This document shows positions 17,249 through 26,396 of a stretch of 64,000 bases of DNA, piece after piece. The DNA comes from Bog-756 sp963734435. GTDB taxonomy: Bacteria; Actinomycetota; Acidimicrobiia; Acidimicrobiales; RAAP-2. The notes under the pieces were generated by a model. That model was given only the letters and a program-made list of their open reading frames with translations, had not been told where the DNA came from and did no database searches. A program made the position numbers and the translations under genes. The stretch's first letter is position 1. Each line of letters opens with the position of its first letter. The DNA is taken from assembly GCA_963734435.1 (NCBI GenBank), contig CAVTHA010000004.1, positions 1-64,000 on the forward strand, given 5' to 3'.

Positions 17249-17305
17249 ATGGCCATGCCGCCCACCCCGTCACGCCGCCGCACCACCCTGGTACTTATCG
17301 CCTAG
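17249..17305 (+). CDS. ilv leader peptide (attenuator)
   Basis: An 18-codon frame starting ATG 17249 (or 17255) reads MAMPPTPSRRRTTLVLIA and stops at 17303-17305. The last codons are Thr-Thr-Leu-Val-Leu-Ile-Ala, that is, the amino acids made by the downstream ilvBNC operon. Stalling at these codons would sense branched-chain aminoacyl-tRNA shortage. The stop codon abuts the first hairpin of the attenuator. Confidence 0.75.
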   Translation: MAMPPTPSRRRTTLVLIA

Positions 17306-17363
17306 CGCGCACGTCGCCCCTCACCGTGCGCGCCTTTCGACCTCCCGGATGGGAGGTCGTTTT
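17305..17363 (+). terminator. Transcription attenuator of ilvBNC: two hairpins, the second an intrinsic terminator
   Basis: Stem 1 is GCGCGCACG (17305-17313) with CGTGCGCGC (17325-17333), a perfect 9-bp pair. Stem 2 is GACCTCCC (17339-17346), loop GGAT, GGGAGGTC (17351-17358), followed by G and TTTT (17360-17363): a classical Rho-independent terminator. It ends 88 bases before the ilvB start. The arrangement matches leader-peptide attenuation of actinobacterial ilvBNC operons. Confidence 0.8.
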
Positions 17364-17451
17364 CATGTCCCGGCACGCTTACCGGTTCCCGAAGAAACCG
17401 CAACCTGAACACCACACCGACGTCCGGCCACCACCGGAAAGGAAGCAGACG

Positions 17452-19276
17452 ATGGAACTGACCGGAGCACAAGCACTGATCAAGAGTTTGGAGATGCAGC
17501 AGGTGGAGGTCATGTTCGGCCTTCCCGGCGGCGCCATCCTGCCTGTCTACGATCCCATCCTCGACTCCTCGATCCGCCACATCCTGGTGCGCCACGAGCA
17601 GGGCGCCGGCCACATGGCCGAGGGCTACGCCCAGGTGACCGGCCGTCCGGGGGTGGCCATGGTCACGAGCGGCCCCGGCGCCACCAACATCGTCACCCCG
17701 CTGGCCGACGCCTACATGGACTCCATCCCCCTGGTGGTAGTGACCGGGCAGGTGGCGACCACCGCCATAGGGACCGATGCCTTCCAGGAGAGTGACATCA
17801 CCGGTATCACCATGGGGATCACCAAGCACAACTGGTTGGTCACCGACGGGGCCGACATCCCCAGGGTGGTGGCCGAGGCCTTCCACGTCGCCACCACCGG
17901 TCGTCCGGGACCGGTGCTGATCGACGTCCCCAAGGACGTGGCCAACCGGCCCATGGAGTGGTACTGGCCGGAGCCCGGCGACCTCGACCTCCCCGGCTAC
18001 AAGCCGGTCACCGAGGGCGATCCCGCCCTGGTGCGCAGTGCGGCCGAGCTGCTCCTGGCGGCCGAGCGCCCGATCATCTACGCCGGTGGCGGGATCCTCA
18101 AGGCCCGCGCCTCCGACTCCCTCCGGGAGTTGGCCGAGCGGACCGGCATCCCGGTGGTGACGACACTGATGGCCCGCGGCTCGTTCCCCGATTCGCACCC
18201 GCTGTGCCTCGGCATGCCCGGCATGCACGGCAACTACACCGCGGTCACCGCCATGCAGCGCTCCGACCTGCTGATCGCGCTCGGCAGCCGCTTCGACGAC
18301 CGGGTGACCGGCAAGATCGACGCCTTCGCCCCCGAGGCCAAGGTCATCCATGTGGACGTCGACCCGGCCGAGCTCAACAAGGTGCGTCGCGCCGATGTCG
18401 CCATCGCCGGGGACTGCCGGTTGGTCATCGACGAGTTGCTGGCGGCTCTCGAGGCGTGCGGGCTCCGCCACTCCGACGCCACCCGGGGCGGGTCGGGTGG
18501 GGCACCGTCCGACGCGGTGTCCGGCGGACCGGCGGCCGAGGGCTCTCTGGCCGCGACCTTCCCGCGGCAGCGGCTCAGCCCGTGGCGCGCCCAGCTGAGC
18601 GAATGGCAGCGGCGTTACCCCCTGGTCTACGACCAGCAGCCCGGCCCCGGCGCCCTCAAACCTCAGTTCGTGCTCGAGACCCTGCGCGACGCCACCCCCG
18701 AGGACACCATCGTGGCCTCGGGGGTCGGGCAGCACCAGATGTGGGCCTCGCCAGTGGTGGCAGTTCGACCACCCCTACACGTGGGTCAACTCCGGCGGCC
18801 TCGGGGACCATGGGGTTCGCCGTGCCCGCCGCCATCGGGGCCAAGGTGGGTCGGCCCGACCGGACGGTGTGGGCGGTGGACGGAGACGGCTGCTTCCAGA
18901 TGACCGCCCAGGAGCTGGTGACGGCCAGCTCCGAGCGGATCCCGGTCAAGATCGCCATCCTCAACAACGCCTACCTGGGCATGGTCCGCCAGTGGCAGGA
19001 GATGTTCTACGAGGAGCGCTACTCCGAGGTCTACCTCTCACCCGACCTGCCCGACTACGTGAGGCTGGGCGGAGGCCATGGGCTGCGTCGGGCTTCCGGG
19101 TGGAGTCCCCCGAGGAGGTGGCTCCGACCATCGACAAGGCCAACGCCATCGACGACCGGCCGGTGGTCATCGACTTCCGCACCGACGCCTTCGAAAAGGT
19201 CTTTCCCATGGTGGCGGCCGGTGCCTCGAACGACGACATCGTGGTCGACCCGTCTCAGGCCGAGGAGAACCGATGA
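17452..19276 (+). CDS. ilvB: Acetolactate synthase large subunit, carrying four frameshifts
   Basis: IlvB joins two pyruvates, or pyruvate and 2-ketobutyrate, using ThDP and FAD. GLPGGAILPVYDPIL and HEQGAGHMAEGYA (ThDP Glu) are near the N-terminus; GDGCFQMTAQEL and NNAYLGMVRQWQ form the ThDP-Mg site near the C-terminus. Four single-base insertions split the gene: near 18751 (extra C before WWQFDHPYTW), 18803-18806 (extra G before TMGFAVPAAIG), 19067-19069 (extra G before AEAMGCVG) and 19093 (extra C before FRVESPEEV). Removing them gives 606 aa, the usual length. ATG 17452 follows AAAGGAAG. The stop overlaps the ilvN start (ATGA). Expression is predicted to depend on the upstream attenuator. 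Confidence 0.9.
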
Positions 19277-19843
19277 ACATGTACGGAACCGACAAGCACC
19301 ACCACACGTTGACCGTGCTGGTCGAGAACAAGTCCGGGGTGCTGGCCCGGGTGGCCGGGCTGTTCGCCCGCCGTGGCTACAACATCTTCTCCCTGGCGGT
19401 GGCCCCGTCCGATGACGAGCGGTTCAGCCGCATCACCATCGTGGTCGACGTCGAGTCGTCGCCCCGTCGAGCAGATCATCAAGCAGCTGGACAAGCTGGT
19501 CCCGGTGGTGTCCGATCACCGAGCTCGACCCGGCCGGTCCCGTGAGCGGGAGCTGCTCCTCGCCACGGTGGAGGCCGGGCCCGAGACCCGGGGTCAGGTG
19601 ATCCAGTTGGTCGGGGTGTTCGAGGGCAAGATCGTCGACGTGGGGCGGGACCGGCTCACGGTGATGTTGGCCGGCGCACCGGCCAAGCTGGACGACTTCG
19701 AGGACCTCATCCGCAGCTATGGGATCGTCGACATGCAGCGGACCGGCAGGGTGGCGCTGCCTATGCTTGATCGGGCCGCGGAGCCGGCCACGCGGCCGGA
19801 GGGGCGGACCCTCGGCCGGCGCCCCATAGAGAAGGCAGGTTGA
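19273..19843 (+). CDS. ilvN: Acetolactate synthase small (regulatory) subunit, carrying three indels
   Basis: The N-terminal ACT domain reads HTLTVLVENKSGVLARVAGL then RRGYNIFSLAVAPS, the valine-binding feedback region of IlvN/IlvH. Reading then breaks: an extra C at 19462-19465 before VEQIIKQLDKLVPVV, an extra C at 19512-19513 before the ELDPAG segment, and one missing C near 19547 before RELLLATVEAG. Net correction gives 189 aa, ending RTLGRRPIEKAG. The C-terminal half (VGVFEGKIVDVGRDRLTVML) is normal. ATG 19273 overlaps the ilvB stop by four bases, implying translational coupling, and ilvC follows closely. Confidence 0.88.
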
Positions 19844-19848
19844 TCGAC

Positions 19849-20874
19849 ATGGCCACGCTGTACTACGAGAAGGACGCCGACCCCAGCCTCATAGGGAACC
19901 GAAGGGTGGCGGTGATCGGCTACGGCTCCCAGGGCCACGCCCACGCCCTCAACCTGTCCGAGAGCGGGGTCGACGTCCGGGTGGGCCTGCGCCCGGGTTC
20001 GTCGTCCCGGCAGAAAGCGGAGGAGGCCGGGCTCCGGGTGCTCACCGTGGCCGAGGCGGCGGCCGAGGCCGACGTGGTCATGATCCTGCTCCCCGACACC
20101 GAGCAGGCCGAGGTCTACAAGTCCGACATCCTTCCCCAGCTCCACGGGGGTGACGCCCTCTTCTTCGCCCACGGTTTCAACATCCGGTTCGGGCTCATCC
20201 AACCTCCGGTCGACGTGGACGTGGCCATGGTGGCGCCCAAGGGGCCGGGCCACCTGGTCCGCCGGACCTATACCGAGGGCGGGGGAGTGCCTTCGCTGGT
20301 TGCGGTCTCGGCCGACCCGTCGGGCAAGGCCCACGACCTGGCTCTCTCGTATGCCCACGCCATCGGCGCCACCCGGGCGGGCGTGCTGGACACGACGTTC
20401 GCCGAGGAGACCGAAACCGACCTCTTCGGCGAGCAGGTGGTGCTGTGCGGTGGCCTGACCGCCTTGGTGCAAGCCGGGTACGAGACGCTGGTGGCAGCCG
20501 GCTACCAGCCCGAGTCCGCCTACTTCGAGTGCCTGCACGAGCTCAAGCTCATCGTCGACCTCATGTACGAGCAGGGGATCGGCGGGATGCGCTTCTCGAT
20601 ATCCGACACCGCCGAATACGGTGACCTGACCCGAGGCCCTCGCGTGATCAACCAGGCGGTGCGCGACGAGATGGGCCGCATCCTGTCCGAGATCCGGGAC
20701 GGCTCGTTCGCCGAGGAGTGGGTGGCGGAGAACGCCAAGGGGCGTCCCAACTTCAAAGCGTTGCGCCAGGCCGGGCTCGACCACCCCATCGAGAAAGTGG
20801 GGGCGGAGCTCCGGGACATGATGCCCTTCGTCACCGCCGGAAGGCAGAAGATCCAGGACGTCTCCGGAGGCTGA
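19849..20874 (+). CDS. ilvC: Ketol-acid reductoisomerase (class I)
   Basis: IlvC isomerises and reduces acetolactate or acetohydroxybutyrate with NADPH and Mg2+. The Rossmann motif VIGYGSQGHAHALNL is at residues 20-34, the loop GLRPGSSSRQKAEEAG indicates NADPH use, and the C-terminal knotted domain has FAEETETDLFGEQVVLCGG and ECLHELKLIVDLMYEQGI with the metal-binding acidic residues. The 341-aa length is typical of class I. It is intact, unlike ilvB, ilvN and ilvD. I use ATG 19849; the frame can also begin at TTG 19840. It is the third gene of the ilvBNC operon. Confidence 0.95.
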   Translation: MATLYYEKDADPSLIGNRRVAVIGYGSQGHAHALNLSESGVDVRVGLRPGSSSRQKAEEAGLRVLTVAEAAAEADVVMILLPDTEQAEVYKSDILPQLHGGDALFFAHGFNIRFGLIQPPVDVDVAMVAPKGPGHLVRRTYTEGGGVPSLVAVSADPSGKAHDLALSYAHAIGATRAGVLDTTFAEETETDLFGEQVVLCGGLTALVQAGYETLVAAGYQPESAYFECLHELKLIVDLMYEQGIGGMRFSISDTAEYGDLTRGPRVINQAVRDEMGRILSEIRDGSFAEEWVAENAKGRPNFKALRQAGLDHPIEKVGAELRDMMPFVTAGRQKIQDVSGG

Positions 20875-20925
20875 TCCGGCACCGGCCAGACGGCCGGGAA
20901 GAACCCATCGGGATCGGGGGAAGGC

Positions 20926-21465
20926 ATGACCGATTCGAGCTGGCCCGACGTGAGGGTGCCCGGCCTCGAGCCCACTTTCCGCCACCTCGACGATCACGAT
21001 CTGCCCTGGCAGCAGGTCAAGTCCATCCGCAATGCGGACGGGTCGACCTCGTCGGTGTGGGAGAAGTGGCTGGCGTTCTCGCCCGACCCGCCGTACCTCT
21101 CGCTCTATGCCCGCTGGGACCCGGGGATGGTCATCCGGCGGCACGGCCACTTGAGCCCCCACGTGGTCTTCGTGCTCAGCGGGGAGATGTGGTGCGGCGG
21201 GCGCCTCTGCCCGGCCGGCACCCATATCGAGTTGCCGCTCGGCGCGGCGTTCGGGCCGTTTGTGGCCGGGCCGGAGGGGACGGTCCTGCTCGAGGTCATG
21301 ATGGGCGACCCCCGATCGTGGGGCGACGACCCGGCCGCCTTTCAGGCCACGCTCGATCGGCAGAGGGCCCAGGCCCTCCCGGACCCGGACATCGAGCTGC
21401 CGCCCTGGCTCGAGGACCTACGCTCCCGCTGGGTGGTCGAAGGGCAGCCAGCTACCGACGGGTGA
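20926..21465 (+). CDS. Cupin-domain protein
   Basis: The 179-aa protein centres on a cupin barrel: RWDPGMVIRRHGHLSPHVVFV (HxH metal ligands near residues 73-75) and LSGEMWCGGRLCPAGTHIELP, with the GPFVAGPEGTVLLEVM strands after it. The pattern resembles ChrR-like cupins and small dioxygenase-type cupins. No substrate is indicated. ATG 20926 follows GGGGGAAGGC. It lies between the ilvBNC operon and the convergent serC gene and may be read through from ilvC. Confidence 0.72.
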   Translation: MTDSSWPDVRVPGLEPTFRHLDDHDLPWQQVKSIRNADGSTSSVWEKWLAFSPDPPYLSLYARWDPGMVIRRHGHLSPHVVFVLSGEMWCGGRLCPAGTHIELPLGAAFGPFVAGPEGTVLLEVMMGDPRSWGDDPAAFQATLDRQRAQALPDPDIELPPWLEDLRSRWVVEGQPATDG

Positions 21466-21493
21466 GCCGGCGCCGCCGGTCCTCCAGGTCCTC

Positions 21494-22651
21494 TCAGCCG
21501 GAGAGGGCGCCCACCACGTAATTGATGCAGGCGCACAGGGCGGCCACGTCGTCGGGCTCGATGGCCGGGAACATGGCGATCCGAAGCTGGTTGCGGCCCA
21601 GCTTGCGATAGGGCTCGGTGTCGACGATCCCGTTGGCGCGGAGCACGGCTGCGATCACCGAGGCGTCGATCGGCTCGGCGATGTCGATGGTGCCGACGAC
21701 TCGGCTCCGATCCTGGTCCCTCGAGACGAATGGTGTGGCGAAACCGGAGCTCTCGGCCCATGTGTAGAGGATCTCGGCCGACTTGTCGCAGCGGCCGGCC
21801 GAGAACTCCAGGCCTCCGTTCTCGTTGAACCAGGACACCTGGTGATCGAAGAGGAAGATGGTGGCCAGGGCGGGCGTGTTGTAGGTCTGGTCGAGCTTCG
21901 AGTTCTCGACGGCGATGGCCAGGTCCAGCGACGGGGGGACCCAGCGTCTGGTGGCGGCGATGGCGGCGATGCGGTCCTGGGCGGCCGGTGACAGCAACGC
22001 CACCCACAGTCCGCCGTCCGACCCGAAACACTTCTGCGGAGCGAAGTAATAGGCGTCGAACTGGCCGGGATCGACCCGGAGCCCGCCCGACCCCGAAGTG
22101 GCGTCGACCGCCACCAGCCCGCCGCCCTGGGCCGGCGCGGCCACCCCTTCCGGTCGGTTGATCTCCATCATCACCCCGGTGGACGTCTCGTTGTGGGTGA
22201 GCGCATAGAGATCGACGCCGTCCCGGGCCACGGATAGGGGGTGGGTCCCGACTTCGGAAACGATGATCTCGGGCTCGTCGAGATGGGGGGCGGCCGCCGC
22301 GGCCGCCGCGAACTTGGAGGAGAACTCGCCGAAGCTGAGGTGCTGGCTCTGGCGGTCGATCAGGCCGAACGTGGCCGCGTCCCAGAATGAGGTGGTCCCG
22401 CCGTTCCCGAGCGCCACCTCGTAGCCGTCCGGCAGAGAGAAGAGGACTCGCAACCCTTCCCGCAAGCTACCGACCACCGACTTGACCGTCTTCTGGCGAT
22501 GGCTGGTCCCGAGGTACCGGCCGGCCGAGGCGGCCAGGGCCTCGACGGCCTCGGCGCGGACCTTCGACGGCCCCGAACCGAACCGGCCGTCGCCGGGGAG
22601 CAGGTTGGTCGGGATCCTGATGTCGGTGGCGTCGGTCACGTATGAAATCAT
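21494..22651 (-). CDS. serC: Phosphoserine aminotransferase
   Basis: SerC converts 3-phosphohydroxypyruvate and glutamate to phosphoserine. The N-terminal GDGRFGSGPSKVRAEAVEAL and TSHRQKTVKSVVGSLREGL are typical of the actinobacterial SerC type, and the PLP lysine is in YYFAPQKCFGSDGGLW. LTHNETSTGVMMEI and SGSGGLRVD support the fold. The 385-aa length is normal. I start at ATG 22651, well supported by the conserved downstream sequence; the frame extends further upstream into the divergent gene. serA lies close by on the other strand, completing the phosphorylated serine route except serB. Confidence 0.92.
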   Translation of the reverse strand: MISYVTDATDIRIPTNLLPGDGRFGSGPSKVRAEAVEALAASAGRYLGTSHRQKTVKSVVGSLREGLRVLFSLPDGYEVALGNGGTTSFWDAATFGLIDRQSQHLSFGEFSSKFAAAAAAAPHLDEPEIIVSEVGTHPLSVARDGVDLYALTHNETSTGVMMEINRPEGVAAPAQGGGLVAVDATSGSGGLRVDPGQFDAYYFAPQKCFGSDGGLWVALLSPAAQDRIAAIAATRRWVPPSLDLAIAVENSKLDQTYNTPALATIFLFDHQVSWFNENGGLEFSAGRCDKSAEILYTWAESSGFATPFVSRDQDRSRVVGTIDIAEPIDASVIAAVLRANGIVDTEPYRKLGRNQLRIAMFPAIEPDDVAALCACINYVVGALSG

Positions 22652-22716
22652 GGCACCATGGCTCCGCCCCGAGGAACCGTGCCCGGTCCGGGCCGACCGG
22701 CGCGCCCGGTGGCACC

Positions 22717-23919
22717 ATGACCGGGCGGATCTCCGCCCGGGTGGCGGCGGTGTCCCCGTCGGCCACGCTGGCCGTCGATGCCAAGGCCAAGGCGCTCCAG
22801 GCCCAGGGGGAGAGCGTGATCGGCTTCGGGGCCGGGGAGCCCGACTTCGCCACGCCCGAGCACATCGTGGTCGCCGCCGAGGCTGCCTGTCGGGATCCGC
22901 GTTCCCACAAGTACTCCCCGACGGCGGGGCTGCCCGAGCTGCGGGAAGCAGTAGCGGCCAAGACGAAACGCGACTCCGGGCTCGAGGTGAGCGCGGCACA
23001 GGTCCTGGTGACCAACGGCGGGAAGCACGCCGTCGCCAACTCCTTCGCCGTCCTCTGCGACCCTGGTGACGAGGTGGTGGTGCTGGCGCCCTACTGGACG
23101 ACCTATCCCGAGTCCATCGCCTTGGCCGGCGGGGTGCCGGTCGTGGTCACCACCGATGCGGCGAGTGGATTCCGGGCCACCGTCGACCAGCTGGAGGCGG
23201 TCCGGACGCCCCGGACCAAGCTCCTCTTGTTCGTCTCGCCCTCCAATCCGACCGGGGCGGTCTATCCCCGCTCGGAGATCGAGGCCATCGGCCGATGGGC
23301 CGCCGAGCACCGCCTGTGGGTGCTCACCGACGAGATCTACGAGCACTTGGTCTACGGCGAAGCCGAGCACCACTCGATGCCGGTGCTGGTGCCCGAGTTG
23401 ACCGATCGGTGCATCGTGGTCAACGGGGTGGCCAAGACCTATGCCATGACCGGGTGGCGGGTGGGGTGGATGATCGGACCGACCGATGTGGTGACGGCGG
23501 CCACCAATCTCCAGTCACATGAAACGTCCAACGTGGCCAACGTCTCGCAGCGGGCTGCCCTCGCCGCGCTGTCCGGCGATCTCGAGGCGGTGGCGGCGAT
23601 GCGACGTGCCTTCGACCGGCGACGGGTCATCATCCACGGCATGCTCAACGAGATCGACGGCGTGGAGTGCATCCTCCCCGAAGGAGCGTTCTACGCGTTC
23701 CCCTCAGTGGAGGGACTCCTGGGCCGTGAGATCCGAGGACGACGGCCGACGTCGAGCGCCGAGCTCGCCGGGTTGGCCATCGAGGAGGCACGAGTAGCCG
23801 TGGTACCCGGCGAGGCCTTCGGTGCCCCTGGCTACTTCCGGATGTCCTACGCGTTGAGCGAGGAGGACCTGGTCGAGGGAGTCTCCCGGTTGGCCAAGCT
23901 CTTCGGCGACGCATCCTGA
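22717..23919 (+). CDS. Aspartate aminotransferase-type class I aminotransferase
   Basis: The 400-aa fold-type I PLP enzyme has IGFGAGEPDFATPEHIV, KYSPTAGLPELREAVA, APYWTTYPESIALAGGVPVV, FVSPSNPTGAVYPRSE and the PLP-lysine motif VNGVAKTYAMTGWRVGWM. YAFPSVEGLLG and FRMSYALSEEDL near the end are typical of the Ib aspartate/prephenate aminotransferase group. It probably moves amino groups between aspartate or glutamate and keto acids. ATG 22717 is preferred by alignment with the family; the same frame is open from 22642. It is divergent from serC and is followed 18 bases later by serA, suggesting an amino-acid operon. Confidence 0.88.
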   Translation: MTGRISARVAAVSPSATLAVDAKAKALQAQGESVIGFGAGEPDFATPEHIVVAAEAACRDPRSHKYSPTAGLPELREAVAAKTKRDSGLEVSAAQVLVTNGGKHAVANSFAVLCDPGDEVVVLAPYWTTYPESIALAGGVPVVVTTDAASGFRATVDQLEAVRTPRTKLLLFVSPSNPTGAVYPRSEIEAIGRWAAEHRLWVLTDEIYEHLVYGEAEHHSMPVLVPELTDRCIVVNGVAKTYAMTGWRVGWMIGPTDVVTAATNLQSHETSNVANVSQRAALAALSGDLEAVAAMRRAFDRRRVIIHGMLNEIDGVECILPEGAFYAFPSVEGLLGREIRGRRPTSSAELAGLAIEEARVAVVPGEAFGAPGYFRMSYALSEEDLVEGVSRLAKLFGDAS

Positions 23920-23937
23920 CAATGGGGAGGGAACCGC

Positions 23938-25503
23938 ATGGCTAGGGTGCTCGTCACCGAGAGGCTGGCCCAGTCGGGGCTCGACATCATGGCCGAGGCG
24001 GGCCACCAGGTCGACGTGCAGCTCGGGCTGTCCCCCGAGGAACTGCCATCCGCCGTCGTGGGCGCACAAGCCCTGGTCATCCGCTCGGCTACCACGGTGA
24101 CCGCCGAGGTCCTCGGGGCCGGTGCGGACCTGGTGGTGGTGGGGCGCGCCGGCATCGGGCTCGACAACGTCGACGTGGCCGCGGCGACGGAGCGGGGCGT
24201 GATGGTGGTCAACGCCCCTCAGTCGAACATCCTCTCCGCCGCCGAGCAGGCCATGGCCCTACTGCTGGCCCAGGCTCGCAACATCCCCCAGGCCCATGCT
24301 GCCCTGGTGGCGGGGAAATGGGAACGCTCGAAGTGGGAGGGGGTGGAGCTGCACGGGAAGACGCTCGGGGTGGTCGGTCTCGGCCGGGTCGGCGCCCTGG
24401 TGGCCCAGAGGGCTCTGGCGTTCGGCATGCGGCTGGTGGCCTACGACCCGTTCGTCTCCGCCGACCGGGCCCGCCATATGGGCGTGCAGCTCATGAGTCT
24501 CGAAGACCTGATGGCCGAAGCCGACTTCGTGAGCGTGCACCTGCCGAAGAATACGGACACCATCGGGTTGATCGGCAAGGATCTGCTGGCCAAGGCCAAA
24601 CCAGGGCTCCGTATCATCAACACCGCCCGTGGGGGAATCGTGGACGAGGAGGCGCTGGCGGAAGCCATCCGGTCGGGCCAGGTGCAGGGCGCGGGCATCG
24701 ACGTGTTCGCCAAGGAGCCGACCACCGAGTCCCCACTGTTCGAGCTTCCCTCCGTCGTCGTGGCTCCCCACCTCGGCGCTTCGACCGCAGAGGCCCAGGA
24801 CAAGGCGGGGGTGACCATCGCCGAGCAGGTCAACCTGGCCCTCAACGGCGATTTCGTTCCTTTCGCCGTGAACGTCGCCGCCACCGAGGTCTCCGAAACG
24901 GTCCGACCGTTCATGGGCCTGGCCGAGCAGCTGGGCCGGATCCTGTCCTGCCTCAACGACGGGTTGCCCGACACGCTGGAGATCGAGTACCAGGGAGGTC
25001 TGGCCGGCGCCGGCACCGGCATCCTCGGGCTGTCCGTTCTGAAGGGACTGTTCGCCGCCACCACGGACGAGCCCGTCTCCTATGTGAACGCACCCCAGTT
25101 GGCCGCCACCCGAGGGCTCGAGGTCCGCGAGACCTCTACCGTCACCGCCCATGACTACGTGAACCTCATCGCTGTGCGCTCCGGTGACCATTCTGTCGCC
25201 GGCACGCTCACCGGCCCCCGTACGGAGCCGCGGCTGGTGATGATGGACGACCACATCGTGGAGGTACCGCCCGCTCCCCATATGGTGGTGGTCCGCAACG
25301 ACGATCGTCCCGGGATGATCGGGGTGGTCGGGACCATCATCGGTCAGGCCGGAGTGTCGATCTCGTCCATGGCGGTCGGGCCGTCGGCATCCGGCAACAC
25401 CGCGCTGATGGTGCTGTCCACGGACGGCGAAGTGCCCGACGATGCGTTGGTCAACCTTCGGGCCGCGCCCGGGATAAGCGACGTACACACCGTCGAGTCG
25501 TAG
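23938..25503 (+). CDS. serA: D-3-phosphoglycerate dehydrogenase (long, ACT-containing type)
   Basis: SerA oxidises 3-phosphoglycerate to 3-phosphohydroxypyruvate. The NAD-binding domain contains LGVVGLGRVGALVAQRAL; catalytic residues are in IINTARGGIVDEEAL, GIDVFAKEP and APHLGASTAEAQ (His). After residue 320 comes the intervening domain (GLAEQLGRILSCL onward) and a C-terminal ACT domain MVVVRNDDRPGMIGVVGTII, which binds serine in allosteric control. At 521 aa it matches the mycobacterial 'type I' length. ATG 23938 follows GGGAGG. It forms a unit with the aminotransferase before it. Confidence 0.95.
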   Translation: MARVLVTERLAQSGLDIMAEAGHQVDVQLGLSPEELPSAVVGAQALVIRSATTVTAEVLGAGADLVVVGRAGIGLDNVDVAAATERGVMVVNAPQSNILSAAEQAMALLLAQARNIPQAHAALVAGKWERSKWEGVELHGKTLGVVGLGRVGALVAQRALAFGMRLVAYDPFVSADRARHMGVQLMSLEDLMAEADFVSVHLPKNTDTIGLIGKDLLAKAKPGLRIINTARGGIVDEEALAEAIRSGQVQGAGIDVFAKEPTTESPLFELPSVVVAPHLGASTAEAQDKAGVTIAEQVNLALNGDFVPFAVNVAATEVSETVRPFMGLAEQLGRILSCLNDGLPDTLEIEYQGGLAGAGTGILGLSVLKGLFAATTDEPVSYVNAPQLAATRGLEVRETSTVTAHDYVNLIAVRSGDHSVAGTLTGPRTEPRLVMMDDHIVEVPPAPHMVVVRNDDRPGMIGVVGTIIGQAGVSISSMAVGPSASGNTALMVLSTDGEVPDDALVNLRAAPGISDVHTVES

Positions 25504-25514
25504 GGGCGACGCCG

Positions 25515-25865
25515 GTGTCCGGTCAGAAGCGGGCGGCCTCTCACTTCACAGAGGAACAGGTGCTCACCGTGTTCCGCTCCCGGCGACGCCGCGAGGCCGA
25601 ACCCGCCTATCAGACCCTCAGCCACGACATGGAGTCGTTGGCCCGCTCCATGCCCGGGTTCGTCGACTTCAAGTCGTTCACCGCCGCGGACGGCGAGCAG
25701 GTGTCGGTGGTGACCTTCGCCACGCCGGCCGATCAGCGTCGGTGGCGAGACGAGCTCTCCCATCGCGAGGCCCAACGGCGAGGCCGGGACGAGTTCTTCG
25801 ACCAGTACTCGATCCAGGTGGCGCGATGCACCTATGTGGCGGAGTGGTCGCGCCCTTCAGAGTGA
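25515..25865 (+). CDS. Antibiotic-biosynthesis-monooxygenase (ABM)-like domain protein
   Basis: The 116-aa product has the dimeric alpha/beta-barrel pattern of small ABM/EthD-like proteins: VLTVFRSRRRREAEPAYQTL, MPGFVDFKSFTAADGEQVSVVTF, and RWRDELSHREAQRRGRDEFF before a final strand. This fold covers heme-degrading and quinone-forming monooxygenases as well as unknowns. It starts at GTG 25515, 11 bases after serA, so it may be co-transcribed, but a metabolic link is not evident. Confidence 0.6.
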   Translation: MSGQKRAASHFTEEQVLTVFRSRRRREAEPAYQTLSHDMESLARSMPGFVDFKSFTAADGEQVSVVTFATPADQRRWRDELSHREAQRRGRDEFFDQYSIQVARCTYVAEWSRPSE

Positions 25866-25895
25866 CCTCGACCGAACGGGACCTTCCGACCTGAT

Positions 25896-26078
25896 TCAGT
25901 CGTGCCCCTTCGACGGAGGCGGTTTGACCGGGACTGGCGGCCAGGTGTCACCGGCGATGACGGCGGACCCGGTCGGCCCCCGCCGTCGGTTCGTCGATTG
26001 GATGATGCGAACCACCGCCGAGGCGAGGGTGGCGAACAGGGCCAGCCGTAGTGCCCATTTGAGGGCTTTCTTCTGCAT
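25896..26078 (-). CDS. Small membrane protein, 60 aa
   Basis: The sequence opens MQKKALKWALRLALFATLAS and continues with AVVRII, giving one N-terminal membrane helix followed by a basic stop (RRR) and a Pro-rich tail. Positive residues before the helix fit an N-in, C-out or C-in anchored peptide. Codon bias is moderate. I recognise no family. Its start is at ATG 26078, just beside the phoU remnant. Confidence 0.5.
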   Translation of the reverse strand: MQKKALKWALRLALFATLASAVVRIIQSTNRRRGPTGSAVIAGDTWPPVPVKPPPSKGHD

Positions 26079-26134
26079 GAGCTCACACTATGGATCGAAC
26101 GCAATCGTCCGTGCGACTACGAGCCGGTCCTGGG

Positions 26135-26203
26135 TCAGGGGTGGGTCTCGGCAAGTACTTGGATGCGACGAGCGAGGTTGACCGCGTGGTCGCCGAGCAG
26201 AAA
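26135..26203 (-). pseudogene. Remnant of a phoU 3' end
   Basis: Read on the minus strand this short piece encodes LGDHAVNLARRIQVLAETHP and a TGA stop at 26135-26137. It matches the C-terminus of the intact PhoU at 30974 (LGDHAVNLARRIELLAETHP) apart from IQV/IEL, and the DNA is similar over roughly 65 bases to 31003-31066 in the same orientation. No upstream phoU coding sequence continues to the right. It is a truncated copy of the gene end, not a functional gene. Confidence 0.7.
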
Positions 26204-26396
26204 CTGGTGAATCACATGCATACTGAGTACCAAACCTGGTACCGATTACACGACGGTGCCCGCTTACCCATGGTCTACCCGGTCGCTCTCGTCCGACGGT
26301 CGTGTTGGGTGTCGCCGTCATAATTCTGGCTCTGCTCTGGTTCTCGTCGGCGTGGGCTGGTATCTCCGTCTCGTTTGGCGGACGACGGGGGAGGCG

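Noticed and set aside
17155..17451. T-box riboswitch or other metabolite riboswitch before ilvB
   Set aside because: No T-box sequence is seen and the leader peptide plus terminator explains the region fully.
17430..17452. SRP RNA-like motif (GGAAGGAAGCAG type)
   Set aside because: The match is the ilvB ribosome site only; no flanking helix structure exists.
17302..18735. Long minus-strand frame antisense to ilvB (477 aa)
   Set aside because: Its length follows from the codon bias of ilvB; composition is Gly/Asp/His-rich and no family is recognised.
13560..19843. Branched-chain amino-acid auxotrophy from decay of ilvD, ilvB and ilvN
   Set aside because: Only single-base indels are present, conservation is full on both sides, the attenuator and ilvC are intact, and the same kind of indel hits atpA and glpX. 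Sequence error is simpler.
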